64,000 nt of DNA, taken from assembly GCF_051020975.1 (NCBI RefSeq), contig NW_027478167.1, positions 10,354,001 through 10,418,000 of the forward strand. Direction: 5' to 3'. Both the position numbers and the translations under genes were made by a program. How positions within the stretch are numbered: the first letter of the stretch is position 1; every line of letters begins with the position of its first letter. Positions 62,821 through 64,000 of this stretch are shown in pieces. Origin of the DNA: Osmia lignaria lignaria. Its lineage: Eukaryota; Arthropoda; Insecta; Hymenoptera; Megachilidae. The notes beneath the pieces were generated by a model, which was not told the origin of the DNA, did no database searches, and saw only the letters and a list, made by a program, of their open reading frames with translations.

Positions 62821-64000
62821 GTTAACATTTTGCCATAGCTCGCTTCGTTTCCGAGATATTTGCAGATATATCTCAAGGGAAGGGGCCTGACGGACATATT
62901 TCGAGATATTTCTTCTTCTTGTTGTTCTTCTTCTGCACAGCTAAGCTGGAAGTGGCATTTACAGCTCGCAATAGTGCAGAGTTATCTCAAAGAAAGGGGC
63001 CACGGTGTTTCTGTATCTCTATTATGTTGGTGCGGCTTCGGAACTTTTAAATATCTTGATATATCTCGAGAACTACGCATCTGATCAAAAAATATCATAG
63101 AACATAAAAAGTAGGAAACTTAATTCTCTACAAAAAAGGTCTCTTAACATTTTGCCATAGCTCGCTTGGTTTCCGAGATATTTGCAGATTTATCTCAAGG
63201 GAAGGGGCCTGACGGACATATTTCGAGATATTTCTTCTTCTTGTTGTTCTTCTTCTGCACAGCTAAGCTGGAAGTGGCATTTGCGGCTCGCACTAGTGCA
63301 GAGTTATCTCAAAGAAAGGGGCCACGGTGTTTCTGTATCTCTATTATGTTGGTGCGGCTTCGGAACTTTTAAATATCTCGATATATCTCGAAAACGACGA
63401 TTCTGATCAAAAAATATCATAGAACATAAATTGTAGGAAAGATAATTCTCTACAAAAAACGTCTCTTAACATTTTGCCATAGCTCGCTTCGTTTCCGAGA
63501 TATTTGCAGATTCAGCTCAAAGGAACGGGCCTGACGGACATATTTCGAGATACTTCTTCTTCTTGTTGTTCTTCCTCTGCACAGCTAAGCTGGAAGTGGC
63601 ATTTGCGGCTCGCACTAGTGCAGAGTTATCTCAAAGAAAGGGGCCACGGTGTTTCTGTATCCCTATTATGTTGGTGCGGCTTCGGAACTTTTAAATATCT
63701 CGATATATCTCGAAAACTACGCATCTGATCAAAAAATATCATAGAACATAAAAAGTAGGAAACTTAATTCTCTACAAAAAAGGTCTCTTAACATTTTGTC
63801 ATAGCTCGCTTCGTTTCCGAGATATTTGCAGATTTATCTCAAGGGAAGGGGCCTGACGGACATATTTCGAGATATTTCTTCTTCTTGTTGTTCTTCTTCT
63901 GCACAGCTAAGCTGGAAGTGGCATTTGCGGCTCGCACTAGTGCAGAGTTATCTCAAAGAAAGGGGCCACGGTGTTTCTGTATCTCTATTATGTTGGTGCG

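Larger units (their letters stand above)
62538..62859 (+). repeat. Representative 322-bp monomer (tail haplotype II)
   Basis: Chosen as a clean full-length unit. By hand count it is about 39% G+C with 13 CpG, close to the number expected from its base composition. Order of parts: landmark TTGCAGAT (62538), first GCAGA-GGGGCC element (62540-62565), CGAGATAT (62580-62587), TTC/TTG pyrimidine tract (62587-62613), variable middle CGGCTCGCACTAG (about 62640-62652), second GCAGA-GGGGCC element (62654-62679), CGGCTTCGGAAC (about 62711-62722), tail with two ATATCTCGA copies (62729-62747), then an AT-rich linker. The length is close to twice 161 bp, so a two-nucleosome unit is possible, but that is inference. 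322 is not a multiple of 3, so each monomer shifts the reading frame and no long open frame can run through the array. Confidence 0.95.
1..64000 (+). repeat. 322-bp satellite DNA array (about 199 monomers, both ends open)
   Basis: The same 322-bp unit is repeated head to tail from the first to the last base. A landmark TTGCAGAT (ATGCAGAT in two units) recurs at 74, 396, 718 and so on to 63826, 199 times. Spacing is 322 bp everywhere except 4582-4902 (320), 6190-6511 (321) and 7477-7798 (321). All units face the same way. Unit differences are mainly single-base substitutions shared by subsets of units, which is typical of satellite DNA evolving in concert. No other sequence class interrupts the array, and neither array end is inside the window. 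I do not recognise the family by name. Such arrays are usually heterochromatic (centromeric, pericentromeric or subtelomeric); which one applies here is not visible. The array being a satellite is certain; the host taxon is inference. Confidence 0.99.
61769..64000 (+). repeat. Right-end monomers, CGGCTCGCACT type dominant, truncated by the window edge
   Basis: Units 61894, 62216, 62538, 62860, 63182, 63504 and a partial 63826. Five of the six full units have the CGGCTCGCACTAG middle; 62860 has ACAGCTCGCAATAG. Units 62216 and 63504 share ATCCCTATTATG and a recombinant tail (CTCGATAT, CGAAAAC, then GCATCTG, AAAAAGTAGG). Unit 63182 has private AAAACGACGATTC. The array continues beyond 64000. Confidence 0.9.

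Noticed and set aside
1..64000. CRISPR array
   Set aside because: Repeats are 322 bp and contiguous. There are no short repeats separated by unique spacers, and no cas genes.

Overview
The whole 64 kb window is one uninterrupted head-to-tail array of a 322-bp satellite DNA monomer. A fixed landmark, the TTGCAGAT-type hexamer region just after CGAGATAT, recurs 199 times (first at position 74, last at 63826). All units lie on the same strand with no inversion, no unique spacer and no inserted transposon. I find no credible protein gene, rRNA, tRNA, CRISPR array or conventional promoter. The organism is almost certainly a eukaryote. A hand count on one representative unit (62538-62859) gives about 39% G+C and 13 CpG, roughly the number expected from composition, so CpG is not depleted. 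That fits an invertebrate (perhaps an insect) better than a vertebrate, but the species and chromosome position (pericentromere, centromere, subtelomere or B chromosome) cannot be read from the sequence.

Monomer anatomy, in order: a TTG (rarely ATG) landmark; a purine-rich GGGAAGGGG segment; a CGAGATAT motif; a TTC/TTG pyrimidine tract; a variable middle (CAGCTCGCAAT, CGGCTCGCACT, CCAGCTCGCAATCG, CAGCGCGCAAT, CAGCTCACAAT or CAGGTCGCAAT types); a second, diverged GCAGA...GGGGCC element; a CGGCTTCGGAAC box; and a tail that exists as two linked haplotypes (I: CTTGATAT...CGAGAAC...GCATCTG...AAAAAGTAGG; II: CTCGATAT...CGAAAAC...GCTTCTG...AAATTGTAGG). An AT-rich linker then leads to the next unit.

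Layout. 1-4.9 kb: a seven-monomer higher-order block repeated once, the second copy interrupted by one foreign monomer. 5.8-8.3 kb: a four-monomer block in tandem, both copies carrying the same 1-bp deletion. 8.3-10 kb: mixed monomers. 10.0-17.1 kb: two copies of an 11-monomer block (3,542 bp). 17.2-34.6 kb: a 7.37-kb segment present twice, 9,016 bp (28 monomers) apart, with a smaller 26-monomer-spaced duplication at its edge. 35.0-44.3 kb: two copies of a 15-monomer-period block (4,830 bp). 44.3-47.3 kb: a further copy of the 28.8-31.9 kb segment. 47.3-53.4 kb: two copies of a nine-monomer block (2,898 bp). 53.4-64 kb: a patchwork of short duplications 6, 8, 9 and 13 monomers apart.

The only length changes between landmarks are one 2-bp deletion and one 1-bp deletion (present twice), all in the first 8 kb. 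From 8120 to 63826 the 322-bp register is kept exactly across 173 consecutive steps. The array therefore records repeated unequal crossover and/or conversion at whole-monomer register on several size scales. It does not show a gene system.
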